A stretch of DNA of 64,000 bases from Plecoglossus altivelis. Lineage: Eukaryota; Chordata; Actinopteri; Osmeriformes; Plecoglossidae. How positions within the stretch are numbered: the stretch's first letter is position 1; each line of letters starts with the position of its first letter. Location: positions 9,240,773 through 9,304,772 of the forward strand of contig BROE01000009.1 of NCBI GenBank assembly GCA_036571765.1. The letters are read 5' to 3'. Of this stretch, positions 24,966 to 37,640 are shown one piece after another. A program made the translations under genes and the position numbers. The notes under the pieces were generated by a model that ran no database searches, was not told where the DNA came from, and saw only the letters and a list, made by a program, of their open reading frames with translations.

Positions 24966-27900
24966 TGTTGGAGCCCAAGGCATGTGTAGCATATCTGCCA
25001 GTCATACATTTGTCAGGTGCTCAATGACCCACCAAGGACCCCTGCATGTTCAAGGCCTGCTTCATCCATGTTAGTCATTTTTCGTTGCATGAACCTGCTC
25101 AACATGAAAGATCAGGCAAAGAAAGGAGTTCGCCGTATAATTCCCTAAGTCATATAAACGTTCAAGTTCTGTGGCCTAATATCAAAACGGCTTCCGTTTG
25201 TTGATATTTCAAGACTTCATTAACACACCTTCTATGCTGCCATCGTGCGGTTAAGCCGTTTTGTGATTTAAGACTAAAGTACTTGTTTTGCCCTCCAAAT
25301 ACTTGTCTCTCCGTCTTAGCCTATTAGTATACAAAAATGTGTTAGGCTAGCGAAAAAAATTCAAATTAAATTTTATATGTCTGATCCCCCTCCGAAATAA
25401 TAATCTCAAATGTCGATACAACATCAAAACTTTTACTTATGTTTAAACAAATGTGGCCTAAACATGACCCACTGTCCCACTCACAATAAAATCTGTAATA
25501 AACAACTTGTAATTTACAGTTGAGTTGTACCATAGAGGGTTGTCTTAGGCTAGCTTCACATCGCCATTGCATTTATTGCAACTTCACTCTAACAAATGAA
25601 CATCCGCTTTAGAAATCGGCAATGCAAGGAATCCGTTAGCACCTATTAATTAAGGTGTCACCACAACAGCAAACATTGAACACTATGGGTCAAAGATGGC
25701 AAATCATTCGGTAGCTGTGGCTTGAGACTGTGAGCGGAGAGACTCTATATGTGTCCAACTTGCTCCCACCTCCGTCCATTAATAACCTAATTGGCCATTT
25801 TGTTTCGCATTAGCGCTGTGTGTTCAGCTAATCTGTTCCACTTAAATACCTGAAAATTTTCACCCCATCATAACGAGATGGTAAAAGTAGCACTTCCTTG
25901 CGTTTATGTCACCTTGATGGGAAATGGAACCGTTCACCACCTGTATGTTCTCCGGTCCATCGCCCCCCCTCCCCCCCCTCCCCCTGCGCCTAAACAAACA
26001 GCTCAGTCCGTCACTCCAGGTGGCTGTGATGAATATGTCTGTATCACTTTGCCGTGATTTTGACACAGCCTAATTGGCCAGATAAGTTATTTCACTATTT
26101 TCGACTCACGCAACTTTTTAAGTGAACTCACGCCACAAATCCAGCTCGTTGGGCTGTTAGAATATGGGAATTTATCATGTCAAGCTGAGTTAATAACTCA
26201 AGCTGAGTTATTTGCTCTAGCACAACTTTCATAGTTGATGTTCACTCTGAATGGCTCGACGAACAGGAACCACGCTATTTCCTGGGAAACAGAACGCATT
26301 TAAATGATCTGCAGATTGTTCTCCAAACATGAGATGGCCATTTAAAGCGGGTCCGCTCCTTGTGGTCCCTGTCTCCTTGTTAGAAGTCATTGTGCATGTC
26401 AAATGAAGCCTTTCACAATGAGACAAAGGACGACGTGTACTTCAAACGATTGTAATGGAAGTTAATGACTATTAGATAGAGTAGAAGAGCCTTGCTCTGC
26501 AAATAAAATGCAAAAGAGGATTTTACAATTGCCTACCCTAAAACGTATCCTAGTTCAAATGAACTGCACTTCCCTATTCGAACGCGTAATAGCGGTTATT
26601 TCTTTCCATGAGAACTTTCACACCTCTGGGGAATTTCACCTAGACCAACCTAGACGTACAAGGAGGATTCATTCTCTGAATTATGCAAAGGAGACTATTC
26701 AAGTAAATCTATGTACAAAAAATCATACTGAGTTCGCCATTTCACTTGAAACAAACAGAAAAAATCCCCAATCGACCAAAATACCGAACTCTATTTTTAT
26801 AATCATTCCGTTATTCTGCTGTAATCTCTGGCCTCCCTCGGAGTTGTGGTGTTAGCAGAGACGTCAGAGGCCGATTAGAACAATGCTGCGGACTGGTGAT
26901 ACAAGATGTAACACTTTCTGTTACAGACTGATTAGGAAGCGGTTTCCGACCCCACGGGGCTTCGGGAGATCCTGGCATGTTCTCAGGGTGCCCTCTGCTA
27001 ATTGGGACAGGGAGCCTGTGACCCCCTCTCCATCCTTGGGTTTTCTCAAGCCTGTGTCCCACAATGGGATTACACAGGGCTGGAGGCGGGAGGGGGGGGG
27101 GGATGATCGCATCGGAGACGGTTCCAAGGTCTTACCCAAGCTGTTTCACTGTCTCCCCCCTAATAACCTGAGGGAGAGGAGGGGAGACATAGACAGAGGG
27201 GAGTGGAGAGGAGAGTGGGAGGCAGGGGAGGTTGGAGGAGAGACAGGTGGAGATAAGAGATGAGGGACAGAGAGAGGGGTGCTGGGTGAAAGAGTAAGAA
27301 AGGAGAGTCCGGAAAAGGAGAGTGAGAGATTGGAGAGAGGAGAAATGGGGAGAGAGTAGAGACAACACGAGTGTGGTGAGGGGATGGGAGAGAGGCAGGG
27401 GAAAGGGGAAGTGGAGTCAGATCCCCCTGCTGTTCGTTTAATCACTCTTTCGATTATTCGGCCTCACCTTGTTTCTGTTCATTTTTATTGTTTCTGAAAA
27501 GAATCTCACATTTGGTCACAAGAGACAAGATGTAGTTAAAGTGTTTGATGAGGCGATGACAAACATGGCTCTTCAGGCTGTCCTGGTGTGTCTGTCTGGG
27601 TTGAGGAGTTCGGGTTCAGGCTCACCTCTTCAGAATCCCAGCGCTTCTAATCTCTGCACCCCGATTAGCTCACACTCGATCCACTCTCAGCTGTCTAATC
27701 CTGCCTGTCTGCAGACACGACTGGACAGCATGTGTGCTTCTGCACGAGACATTAGCTTTCAATGCAGCCCTGCCTCCCCATGAAGAGATGAGAGCCCGGG
27801 CACCTGCCCTCCAAGGGTCAGCCTGGGGAGAGGGGCTTGAGGGGCTGCTGAGAACAGGCGTACTGACCGTTTAAACAGATTAGACACAGAGAACATGTTC

Positions 27901-28757
27901 TCAGTCCTGAGACAGACTGACCCCCACCACCTCTGGCTACATAGATCCCCCCTAATCCCCAGGTAGTTATTTATTTGCTTGTCTTAATCAGAGGGAACCA
28001 TGGCCTGGTCCTTGGGCTGGGCACAAACTACTTTCGGTCACATCAAACCCTCAGGAAATATCAGCATGTCACCAAAAAGTATCCCTTTATAGTGGGACCA
28101 AGCTGGGAGATTCTCAGAAAGGGGTACCTGGTACTGACGTTGAACAGAAAATAAAATTGAAATATATCTCTTGTGTACATCTCTCTCAGCTTGCATACTT
28201 ATTTGCAGATTTTCGAAACTGACATTGCTTGTTAACCTTATGTATGGGAAGCATAAGATCAATCTTTCATATATTTGTTTCGATTTTGATAAATAAGTTC
28301 AATCGTTTTAATTTGATTGGGAATTGCACCAAGGTTCGCCTGTGTGGGTGGAGTGATTAACAACTGATGTTCTTTTTAGTGAAATTTCCGTCATCTGATT
28401 ATTCTAATTAGTGTGAAGTCCTAAAAGACACGCAGATAAGTAGTGAAAACAATCTGCTACGTTGGTTATAGATGAATAAAGTTGAACTTTTTAATTAATG
28501 CTCAATCTGTAGGCTGAATCAAAGAACACACTCAAGCCAGAAGTTCTCAGTTCAGAAAATATATTTTGTTATATATCACATATAAAATACACTGTAGTTT
28601 TATGTAAGGGCAACAAAGTAAGAAACATCGTTTAAATATAGAGCTATACATCTATTATTAAATATTTATACAAGCAGTAGGTCTCCGCCGATTCAGCTAC
28701 GTTCTGTTCAAATGTCCAGGTTCCATAAACGACTTGTTCTAGCCTAGACCCAACAGA

Positions 28758-29794
28758 TTAGCAGTGATCAAGAGGTCCATCGATATCCACATCAGAGCCA
28801 TCAGAAAAGTCAATCTCCTCATCTTCGTCCCCCTCCTCCTGTCCCTGAGAACCGGGGCTTCTCGGAGGGGCCGCCAGCCCAAGTTTCGCCAGCTTCGCCT
28901 GCTGCTGCTCCAGGCTCTGCTTGCGCCATTTGATACGGCGGTTCTGAAACCAGACTTTGACCTAGAAAAATGAACAGCAAACAGTTATGAAAGCAGAACA
29001 CTGCAGGGCCTTTATGGGATAGTCTACACTTAAGAGCTAATAAATCGACCAAACTCCGTTTAATCCGTTAAATCAGACCGAGTCAACAGTTTAAAACACT
29101 ATTGGGATTCTGCCTACCTGAGCTTCGGTAAGTTGCAACGCTGACGCCAGGAGGAACCTCTCTGATCCGACCATATACTGCTGGCGAGCGAACTCTTTCT
29201 CCAACCGGGAGAGTTGTTCGTTGGTGAAGCTCGTGCGCATTCGTTTGGATTTCCCTCCTTTGTGCTTGAAAGAGTGAACGCCGACTTTGGTCGGTGCTGA
29301 ATCTGTAAAATAGTTTGATAGAAGTTAAACACTGTCTCCTTTTTTACTGGGATTGCAGACAAATACTTCTTCAATATAAAAAGTAAACTTCAAAGCATAA
29401 TTAAGTCAAAGTTACCTTGGGCGTAAAAGGAGTCTCGACATGACGCCTGGTATGTGAACGGTGGACAGCAGTAGACAGAATACCCGGGCTGTGAGTGCAC
29501 CACCGTATGCAGCATATTAGGTGTGTAAAGGTACTGCGGCATGGGTGAGCACATCTGACCCGCTAACGGATGAAGCGCGGCAGCTGACTGGTACTTCATT
29601 CCGCAGAGAGTGGGACTGGTCCGGCCGGTGATTCTCTCATCTGGTTTAGCGAGCAAAGCGTCGATAGTAAACGATTTCCCAGCGGCAGGTTTTGTCGTAG
29701 CGGCGCACTTGGTTCCAGGATACTGTGGATAAGACGATGCGTAATTACGCACTGGATAACCGTAAGCCCCGGCTGGTCTGTTCCGTACTTGCAT
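28758..29794 (-). CDS. noto: Notochord homeobox protein (Noto / floating head)
   Basis: Three minus-strand exons: 29794-29416, 29302-29118 and 28961-28758 (stop TAA at 28758-28760); 768 nt, 255 aa. The ATG at 29792-29794 is the first in frame; further upstream only a TTG and then a stop are met. An eh1-type motif FTIDALLAKP is at about residues 42-51. The homeodomain spans about residues 145-204 with KRMRTSFTNEQLSRLEKEF, the NOT-class signature QQYMVGSERF, LTEAQ then VKVWFQNRRIKWRKQ. The C-terminus is a long acidic tail (EEGDEDEEIDFSDGSDVDID). Zebrafish Flh/Noto is needed for notochord fate and works as a repressor. Exon 2 is 185 nt with the same phases as emx1 exon 2. A minus-strand ATTAAA at 28490-28495 is a possible poly(A) signal. 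Confidence 0.95.
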
Positions 29795-29891
29795 GTTGTC
29801 CAAGTAAAAAACAACAACAACAACAACAACACGTAGTCTGCGTCCAATTGTGGCAAGAAGAGATGTACTGGCACTCCTGGTGAGGAGTCCC

Positions 29892-29899
29892 TATTTATA
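29892..29899 (-). promoter_or_regulatory. TATA box of noto
   Basis: The minus strand reads TATAAATA, 98 bp before the noto ATG and flanked by GC-rich sequence (ggcgcgg). This predicts transcription start at about 29865 and a short 5' UTR of about 70 nt containing a GTT/TTG repeat. Confidence 0.65.
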
Positions 29900-32579
29900 C
29901 CGCGCCTGGACACTGAGGTGTCAACAGCCCCCCATCGACCCTTTGTCTTTTTAAGTAGCAGATGAGAGAAGAGCATCCCGACAACGTATCCAATTAATTG
30001 ATGGAGTTGTACAAGCTGCGATTGTCAAATACCAGCCCTTTCACAAGACTTGTGAAGAGTTAAAGGGGTGGGGTATCTAGAGATTTAGTGGGCTACAAAT
30101 TCTTGCATGGATCTTAGCTCCAAATGTAATCATTACCGCTGAGAAAGCCTTGATGTTACCAAATCATCTTATTTGGCTTCTTTAAATCAAAGCTTGCCGA
30201 CAGATGCTGCAAACAGCGGAACAAACAGCTTCGCCATATGAGGGCGTCTTAAAATTTCAACTCGGAGATTACATTGGATTCCCCTATATCAAGACACACA
30301 TTCAAAACCTGATCGGATTAATTGTTTAATTATCAATTATAAACATAATTCGAAGAGCTAGTAGGCTGCTCGTGATGTTTATGTCAAGATGGTTTGAGCC
30401 GTAGGTCTGTTTGACATCTTTACGTCTTTGGTAAACTTCATGGAGGCCAAATCTACAATCTACCTCATTCTAGTTGAGGAACATTTTTGATTACCGTTTA
30501 GTTTGTGCCGTTTCGTTCAAAATATTATCACACTCTGTATCTGTATGGGATAGGGCGACTTCTCTAAGTAAATAAACCATCTTTCTGCGACTGGGCCTAT
30601 GAAGTCGTTCTTCTAAGTGTGTGGTTTTGCAGCAACAGTGTTACCCGAAAGTAAATGCAACTGACGGGTCAGCGAGGCGTCAAATGCATCTGGTTGAGTT
30701 GCAGATGTGATGCTGGATTTATTGATGTACCAGTTATGAGGTGATACTGTACTTCCCATTAAAATAAAGAGACGTTAAAGGGGTGGGCCTATGTAGAAGT
30801 TTCTACGCATTCATTTAGTTTCAGTGAAAGTTTAGCCAATCAAGGTAGGCCTGAACCAAAAGAAGCATTTGCCTTGTACGTAAAATCACCTTTGGTTGGA
30901 ACAATGAGAATCTTATTATATCATAGGCCTTATACCAGGATAAGGAGGTCTATGTATCTGATACTCCAGTAATGCTGGAGATACGATGATATAGGGTTAG
31001 GTCCCCGCCACAGCAAACAGCGACTGACAAAGAACTTCCCGCTTCGTGTTCTTCATTAGAGCATTAAAAGCCACAGATGAAAAGCACAGCGGCTTCTTAA
31101 AAGGGAGTGATTTGCTTTCTTACACTAGTTGGGGACAAAGACTCCACTCTTTCAACTGGCGGATTATGACCAGCTCTGTAAACTTTCCGAGCTTGTTTCT
31201 GTCATTTGGGAGCTCGAGAGAGCGTTCGCTGCGCACTAAGTAACTGTTAAAACACATACAAACAGTAAAGAGAAGCGCGAATCCCTTTAACTTCAGAGCG
31301 TTGTATTTAGTCGCTTAATCTGACACCAGAATGCTTAATGCACTCGGTAAACACGGTGTTTCTCATCCAAGCCTTAACTATACAGATGTCTCTGCTGAGA
31401 CCTCGGGCGGACCACCCACCCCCGCCGCTTGTGTTTGCTAGAGTGAATCGATGCCCGCCCCGGGACACAACTCCGGTACATCTGCATCCCTGTCAACTCT
31501 AAATACAGAGATAATTATAATAAAATGTTGGAAAAATCGGTAAATTATGTAGATGCATTCATATACAACTGAAAATGACCTCACACAACCTCGTTACATT
31601 CGTGTTAGCGGTCTCCAATTCAATTATATTTTCTGCGAGTTCTGAGACACGTTTTCTTTGAAATTGTTGCTGCCCAAGTCAACTGTGGATGGGCAAAGCC
31701 AAGGACGGTACTTTGGTTGTGTATTGGAGCCAGACAAGGAATACACGCAGCCCATTGTCCAAGTGCCCTCTTTTCATAGTCATGGCTTGAGTTTGGAAGG
31801 ACAGAGAAAGCCGTCCTTCCCTATGGAAACATGCCCCCGCAAATGACTGAAGCACTCCCATCAAGGTTCCAGATCCAGCCTTTTACGTTCCTGTTTTAGG
31901 TTGGTGGTCAATTCCACTGTTATATTGAATCTCAGCATATGATATTGGCTCTAGGTTTATTTCATGTTTCTTTATAATAATATGGAGTTTTCCCCATTGT
32001 TCAATGTGCCATGGAACATCCTATTTGAACTGAATTTACGGGGAAATGCCCACCTTGGGACAATTAGGCCTATTCGATGTGATGGAGCACGAAACAGACA
32101 AATGTAGTTGGAGTACATGTTTTCCCTAATCATAAGTGTCCCTGTTACTTACAGAACATCATAACCTTGATATGTAAAGTGTGTCCGAGTGAAAACGTGC
32201 TGTGATTTGCATTACTTGGTAAACTACAATCATGTCACCAGTTAGTTAGCTACAAGCATGTCACCAGAGTGTCACTTGGTCAGAGTCCTGTGCTTGAACA
32301 GACCAGGAGGCTGAGAGAAACAAAGCAGCCAGCAACACTGTCATCATTATTATGAGTGAGGTGAAAAGGCTGGTTTCATCACTGAGTTGACACATTTAAC
32401 AAGCACTGTAATGCCTACCTTTCTGTCCCACTCACCTCACACTAATGAGTTTATGAAGCCGTTTACAAGATAGCCCAGAAGGTCCTGTCAGGACTCATTA
32501 TACTCAACACTAAGGTCTCCAATGAGCCTGGGTGCTCACCTGATGGTGATGAGCTATCTGAAAGCCCAGGTAAGCACTG

Positions 32580-32960
32580 TCTGCGTCCAATACACACTCA
32601 GCCCAGCCCCAGCCCTAAACCCATCCCTAGGCCCAGCCCCAGCCCTAGGCACAGTCCCTACCCCAGTCCAGCCCCAGCCCCAGCCCTAGCCCTAAGCCCA
32701 TCCCTAGTCCCTGCTTCTGCCCCAACCCTAAGCCCATCCCTAGGTCCAGCTCGAGCCCTAGACACAGTCCCTACCCCAGTCCAGCCCAGCCCTAGCCCTA
32801 GCCCTAAGCCCATCCATAGTCCCTGCTCCTGCCCCAGCCCTAGCCCTAACCCCAGCCCCAGCCCCAAATCCACATTCAAACCCAGCACTAACCACAGCTT
32901 CAACATCAACTCTGGACCCCGAGCGAGCCTAAACTTTAGCCCCAACCCCAGCCCTAACCC
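32580..32960. repeat. C/A-rich minisatellite (CCAGCCCTAGCCCTAA type)
   Basis: Imperfect tandem short units CCCAGCCC, TAGCCCTA and AGCCCATCCC over about 380 bp. The minus-strand open frame through it (G/L-rich) is an artefact of the repeat. Confidence 0.9.
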
Positions 32961-34251
32961 TGGCCGCTCTGAAGAGGTTAAAGGCCAGTACCGGGATCAC
33001 TACCAGCCTGCCTCTGAAGCAGGCTAGGCAGGTATTAGCATCGACGCTGCTGATGCTTGGACGACTCCTGTTTGAGCCGTCCTTCTCACAGGGGTCACTG
33101 TGGCATTTAGACAGAAGCTCCTGCAGGGAGCCCCATCCAGGCAAAGTGCTTCCCTGGTCATTACCAAGTTAATGAGGGATTATTCTTGATGGCCCGGCTG
33201 CCTTGTCCATCCCTGCCGCTGTGTATTCCCTCGTCTAGCGTCACCCTTGTGGAGGCACCATGCGGTACACAGACCTCCTTGTAGATGTGTGGTTATCCAG
33301 CAGTAGAAAGCCCAGGGGTGTGTGGAATGGGTTCTGGAGGAACTAGGGACCGTGGAGGATGACTAAGGATGAGCATAGTGCTGTAGTTATGATGTCTGTC
33401 TTTAACTAGAAACCTGACTGAAAGAGATTGAGAGCTTCTGCTCCCAGCCCCCACCCCCCACCCCCGCACCTTGTGACAAAGGTAGAAGTCAGAGGTAGAG
33501 AAGTCAGTGCTTAGAGTACCACTGGATGAATTATTGTATGGAACAGATGTTCCCCCATTCCTGTCATCATCTCTGCAGCATTTTTTTAGTTGGCTAAGTT
33601 AGTCTCAGACTCACTATAGTGTTGGTCAGGGGGGGAAGGTCTCCAGGAGTTGCCATGGAGATGCTATGCTTCTCCCAAATACAATTTCGATTTAAATTAA
33701 AACAACTTTCTGAGAAATAGCTTAATGGAAAACAGGCATGAATATAAACAATGACTATCCAAAAGACAGCGCGGTTCAAAATAACAGAGGCAGATTTAAA
33801 GGATAACACACGATCACTGAAAAGTAAAAACTAGAGGTGAACTATCCCCTAAATCTATAAAACCCTGTTAGGAGATGTGTGAATCTGTAGATGACCTGGT
33901 TTGAAAGACCCACCCCAGGTGGTCCAGGGTCCACAGACACCCTTTAATGGAGGTGAGAATTGGCGGGTTGGACTTTAACACTTGACCTCTGTTTACACTT
34001 CCTGTGGGTGTTAGGCCCAGTCCTTGAGACAGTGCTTCCACTGCTCAGAGAAAGCAGCCAGATCAGAGGGTTAAGGGATGAGGGCTGCATACAGGCATGC
34101 GGGCGGAGGGGGGCAGGGAGGGGATGCTCTCTTCACAGGCACTGTTTGCTGACATCACTGCCACACTTGCTTGATGTGGCCTCGGAGGGTTGTTTGCAAG
34201 GAGATGGATCCCTGCTTAATCACCCCACATGCCAGGACCTGCTCTCTTCCT

Positions 34252-34258
34252 CTCTCTC

Positions 34259-34305
<47 letters not shown>

Positions 34306-34525
34306 ATCTCTCTCTATCTATCTGATGCTCCTACTCTCTCCATCCTCCTTCTCTCGCTTCGATGCTCTCTGTATTCCTTTTCTCTCTTTCTAACGTTCCT
34401 CCTCTCTCCCACAATCTCTCTACTCCATTCTTCTCTCTTCTATCTCTCTCTCTATCTGTCTATGCTAATTTTCTGTTCTCTCTTTCCTTCTCTCTCTCAC
34501 ACTCCCTCCCTCCTTTCAGTTGCTT
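34252..34525. repeat. (TC)n and CT-rich tract
   Basis: A pure TC core at about 34263-34302, followed by imperfect CT-rich sequence. Confidence 0.93.
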
Positions 34526-34550
34526 GCTAGAAATGACCCTAGAGCCATAA

Positions 34551-34626
34551 CTGGCAAAAACATACTTTCACTACCTGTGCCTTCTTGATATGCAGTCAAT
34601 TGCTCTAGCCACTGAGCTATGCCCTC
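34551..34626 (-). pseudogene. tRNA-Cys(GCA)-like relic or tRNA-derived SINE head
   Basis: The minus strand carries a tRNA A-box region GCATAGCTCAGTGGCTAGAG followed by TTGACTGCATATCAAGA, which matches the D arm and anticodon arm of a vertebrate tRNA-Cys with anticodon GCA in frame. The T arm (B box) is degraded and the acceptor ends no longer pair, so a functional tRNA is unlikely. Confidence 0.55.
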
Positions 34627-34769
34627 CTGCATACCTGTGGGAAACCAGCAATCAAGCTGTGAAAAATGACAGGTGATTTAACAGTCTCTCTCTTTCTCTG
34701 TCTTTCTCAACCTCTCTCTGTGTCTTTACATGCTCCTCCCTTCCTCCCTCCAACTTCTTGTCCCTACAG

Positions 34770-34836
34770 ATGAAGAGCCTGCATCATTACAGCACACCGA
34801 GGGAGAAGTCCCAAAGCGAGACAGACCCTCGTGCAG
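34770..34836 (+). other. Candidate unassigned exon
   Basis: A strong pyrimidine tract and tccctacag precede 67 nt that end in cag before gtgaga, an excellent acceptor/donor pair. It begins with ATG and is open for 22 codons (MKSLHHYSTPREKSQSETDP), and also open in a second frame. It has no recognised homology or partner exon; it could be a non-coding RNA or alternative 5' exon. Confidence 0.25.
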
Positions 34837-35643
34837 GTGAGAGGATGTGCCATGAGTCATCCTCTCATCCCATCAGACTCCCATCCTCAACCTGCCTTGC
34901 ATGGATGCACCTGTTCTGACTGTCCACCCACTGTCACGGTCACGTAACAGTGATCTGGAGGTGTCTGGAGCGTGGGAGGAGCCTCCTGGAGTTCCTCGGA
35001 GTGTGAGGAGCGCATTAACACCAGATCAAAGGCCCGCGTCCATGGTGAAGTCCCAAACAAAGACAGGTATTCCAGGCTCCCTGAGGCATGCAGTCGCTCC
35101 GACCCGGACCGAGTTGCGGCGGTCATTACCGCAGACAGATGTCTTCCTGGAGGCCATTACAAGTCCTTTAACCTGGTGTTTTTCAGTTATGAAAAGAAGA
35201 GGACAATGGCCAATTTGTGGTCTTTTAATGGGAGGACTGTGGTCACTTCAGACAGAGACCACACAAGCAGGAAGAAGTGGAGACGGTCAATGTCTTGCCT
35301 GACCTCTGGCTCTCTCTGGTGGAGGAATCTGGAAAAACACCTCGAACAACCTCTGATTGGTGAGAGAAACTGGTGGATCTACAAACATGTGTACAGGTCC
35401 ATGCACACAGGTGTATGAATGCAAACATGGTTATTATAATTATGTACTATTATGTAATACAGGAATATTCACATCTGTAGACCTCCCTTTTCTGTTGCCA
35501 CAGCATATTTAAGATTTGACGTTTGAAAAGTTAACCCTCCAAGAGTTCTACCTCCTTAAATATGGCATTGATTTATGGTGTACCGACGAATGCGTAAACT
35601 GACTTATCAATGACACAAAATCAAACAGATTGCTTGAAGCTTC

Positions 35644-35657
35644 GCGCCACCTACAGG
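35644..35657 (-). promoter_or_regulatory. CTCF-like motif, reverse orientation
   Basis: The minus strand reads CCTGTAGGTGGCGC, 13/14 to the CTCF core. Confidence 0.35.
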
Positions 35658-36177
35658 TGAAAATGTGGACGTGCATCAACACTACCTGAAGTAGGTCTTC
35701 ACCTTGTCTTCACACTGACATGCCCACGATTTAACAGAGAAACTCTCATGCTCTCAAACAGTACAGTAGGCCAACAGTACATCTTAATGGGCGTTATAAC
35801 AGCCTGTGGAACATCAGAGTTATCCAAATGATGTCCTATTGTAGAAACAGAAGTTTCAGGGATCCAGGGCTCGGACCAAAAAAGGCCCAGACATTTTTGT
35901 CAAGACCGGCCCACCACAATCGGTTACATGGAAAATGAACTTCATATTTTCCACGACAGTTCTTAAATACAGCACAAAATACAGCCCAAATTGATTATCT
36001 ATTATGACAACAAGCAAACTGTGCGATTAAATAAAGTCATAAAACTGCAGGGCAATGATAACATCTCAATGATGTGTTGGAAGGCCAATTGTGACTGATT
36101 TATGGCAGGCGTTCGCGCGCCTCCCGTGACGATGTTTATGCAGTTTACGCGGTCCTCCCTAACATAATCCACACTGA

Positions 36178-36191
36178 CCAGCAGATGGCGC
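36178..36191 (+). promoter_or_regulatory. CTCF-like motif, forward orientation
   Basis: The plus strand reads CCAGCAGATGGCGC, 14/14 to the CTCF core CCASYAGRKGGCRS. It lies 0.5 kb from a reverse-oriented motif, forming a divergent pair. Confidence 0.5.
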
Positions 36192-36712
36192 CCAAACACA
36201 ATGATGGGGATAGAGACCGCTACATGAGTGGATCGATCGCTGGGATTGATTAACAACAAATACAGTATAGACATGCATAGATGATTGGTGATATGTCTAT
36301 TATGCTATTCTGACTATACGTAAGCAGAATTCCTTCGAAATGTTAAATCATAAGTCAGGGTTTTCTCACTCAACAAGTCAAAAAATAATAATCTTATGAA
36401 AAACTTTTAAATCGTTAAATGAAACAAAGTGTCAAAGTGTCAAACGCTTAACTTGGAAATTCATACCTAGCACGCACTGTAACTAGACAGCCTTTGTACT
36501 AAGTAGCCAGTCCACCATTAGTTCAATATTGTTAGTGAGGAATAGTTTTAGATTTTTTTGTGCTAAAACAGGTTGGATGTCAGTTGAGCATATTAATATT
36601 TAACTTAATTCTTGTCTCCTCTTCAGACGGTGTTCCACTGACAGATGGGCAGATTCACTGCAAACTGTCTTGGCTTACGTCATATTTGATGAGCACAGAA
36701 CACACAAGCACA

Positions 36713-36733
36713 TACACACACACACACATCCGA

Positions 36734-36773
<40 letters not shown>

Positions 36774-36778
36774 ACATA
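36713..36778. repeat. (CA)n microsatellite
   Basis: Interrupted CA repeat of about 65 bp. Confidence 0.95.
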
Positions 36779-37369
36779 TGTACGCATGCAAACACACACA
36801 TCTTCAGACAGAGGGGTGAGAGGGTGAGAACGATGACCCACTTTCAGTTGGGCCGCTAGTTAGAGTAGTCCAGTCAGTTAGTCATGTTTAACTTTATGAT
36901 CTAAATCTTGGTCACTAAGTCAGACACGTCCAGTTTTATTATTACTTTTGGTGAAAGTAACTGAATATGTTTGGCATTGTCATAATGTATAATCATGTCA
37001 ATCAGGGTCTGCAAAAAATACACAAGCCTCAGTGTCATAAATGAAAAATGATTAAAAAATGAGAAATAAACCATTTTTACATGTAATTATACTTTTAAGT
37101 GGAACATAAACTTCTTTACTTCTCTCCCCCACATCTATGTCTATTATCTCAGCTTTGTCAGGACCTGTTGGCTTTGCTCAGATCTTTACACCCCCGTCTG
37201 CCTCCATCCCTCCCTCCATCCCTCCCTCCATCCCGCCCTCCCTCCGCCTCTATTGTGTTCCATCCCCCCAGAATTCCTCGACCAGAGGCACGAGCAATTC
37301 TCTGTGCTGTCCATCTGCTGTGGGCCTCCAGGAGCAGCTGGGCTCTCCATCCTGACTCCTGGAGGATGG

Positions 37370-37640
37370 GCCTGAGCCCGCTGGGGGCTGTAGGCTGGGG
37401 CTAGGAGCTGGGGGCTGTAGGCTGGGGCTAGGAGCTGGGGTTTTTTAGGCTGGGGCTAGGAGCTGGGGGCTTCAGGCTGGGGCTAGGAGCTGGGGGCTCT
37501 AGGCTGGGGCTAGGAACTGGGGGCTGTAGGCTGGGGGCAAGGGGCTGGGGGCTGTAGGCTGGGGCCATGGGCTAGGGGCTAGGAGCTAGAGGCTAGGAGC
37601 TGGGGACTATCCTCCTGGGGGCTAGAGGGAAAAGGCTAGA
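37370..37640. repeat. ~27-bp G-rich minisatellite
   Basis: Tandem units GGCTGGGGCTAGGAGCTGGG plus a short variable tail, decaying after about 37580. G-runs make it a possible G-quadruplex former. Confidence 0.9.

Larger units (their letters stand above)
22214..28757. other. emx1-noto intergenic region
   Basis: About 6.5 kb, AT-rich and largely unique, with no convincing exon. It contains the emx1 promoter side (22.2-22.9 kb), a GA microsatellite (24480-24521), a CTCF-like motif (24952-24965), a C-rich tract near 25963-25985 and a GA-rich stretch at 27165-27415. The low repeat density compared with the rest of the window fits a regulatory landscape around developmental genes (inference). Confidence 0.6.

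Noticed and set aside
29795..29803. Upstream TTG extension of noto (three extra codons)
   Set aside because: Non-ATG; the ATG at 29792-29794 is the first in-frame start and no upstream ATG precedes the stop.
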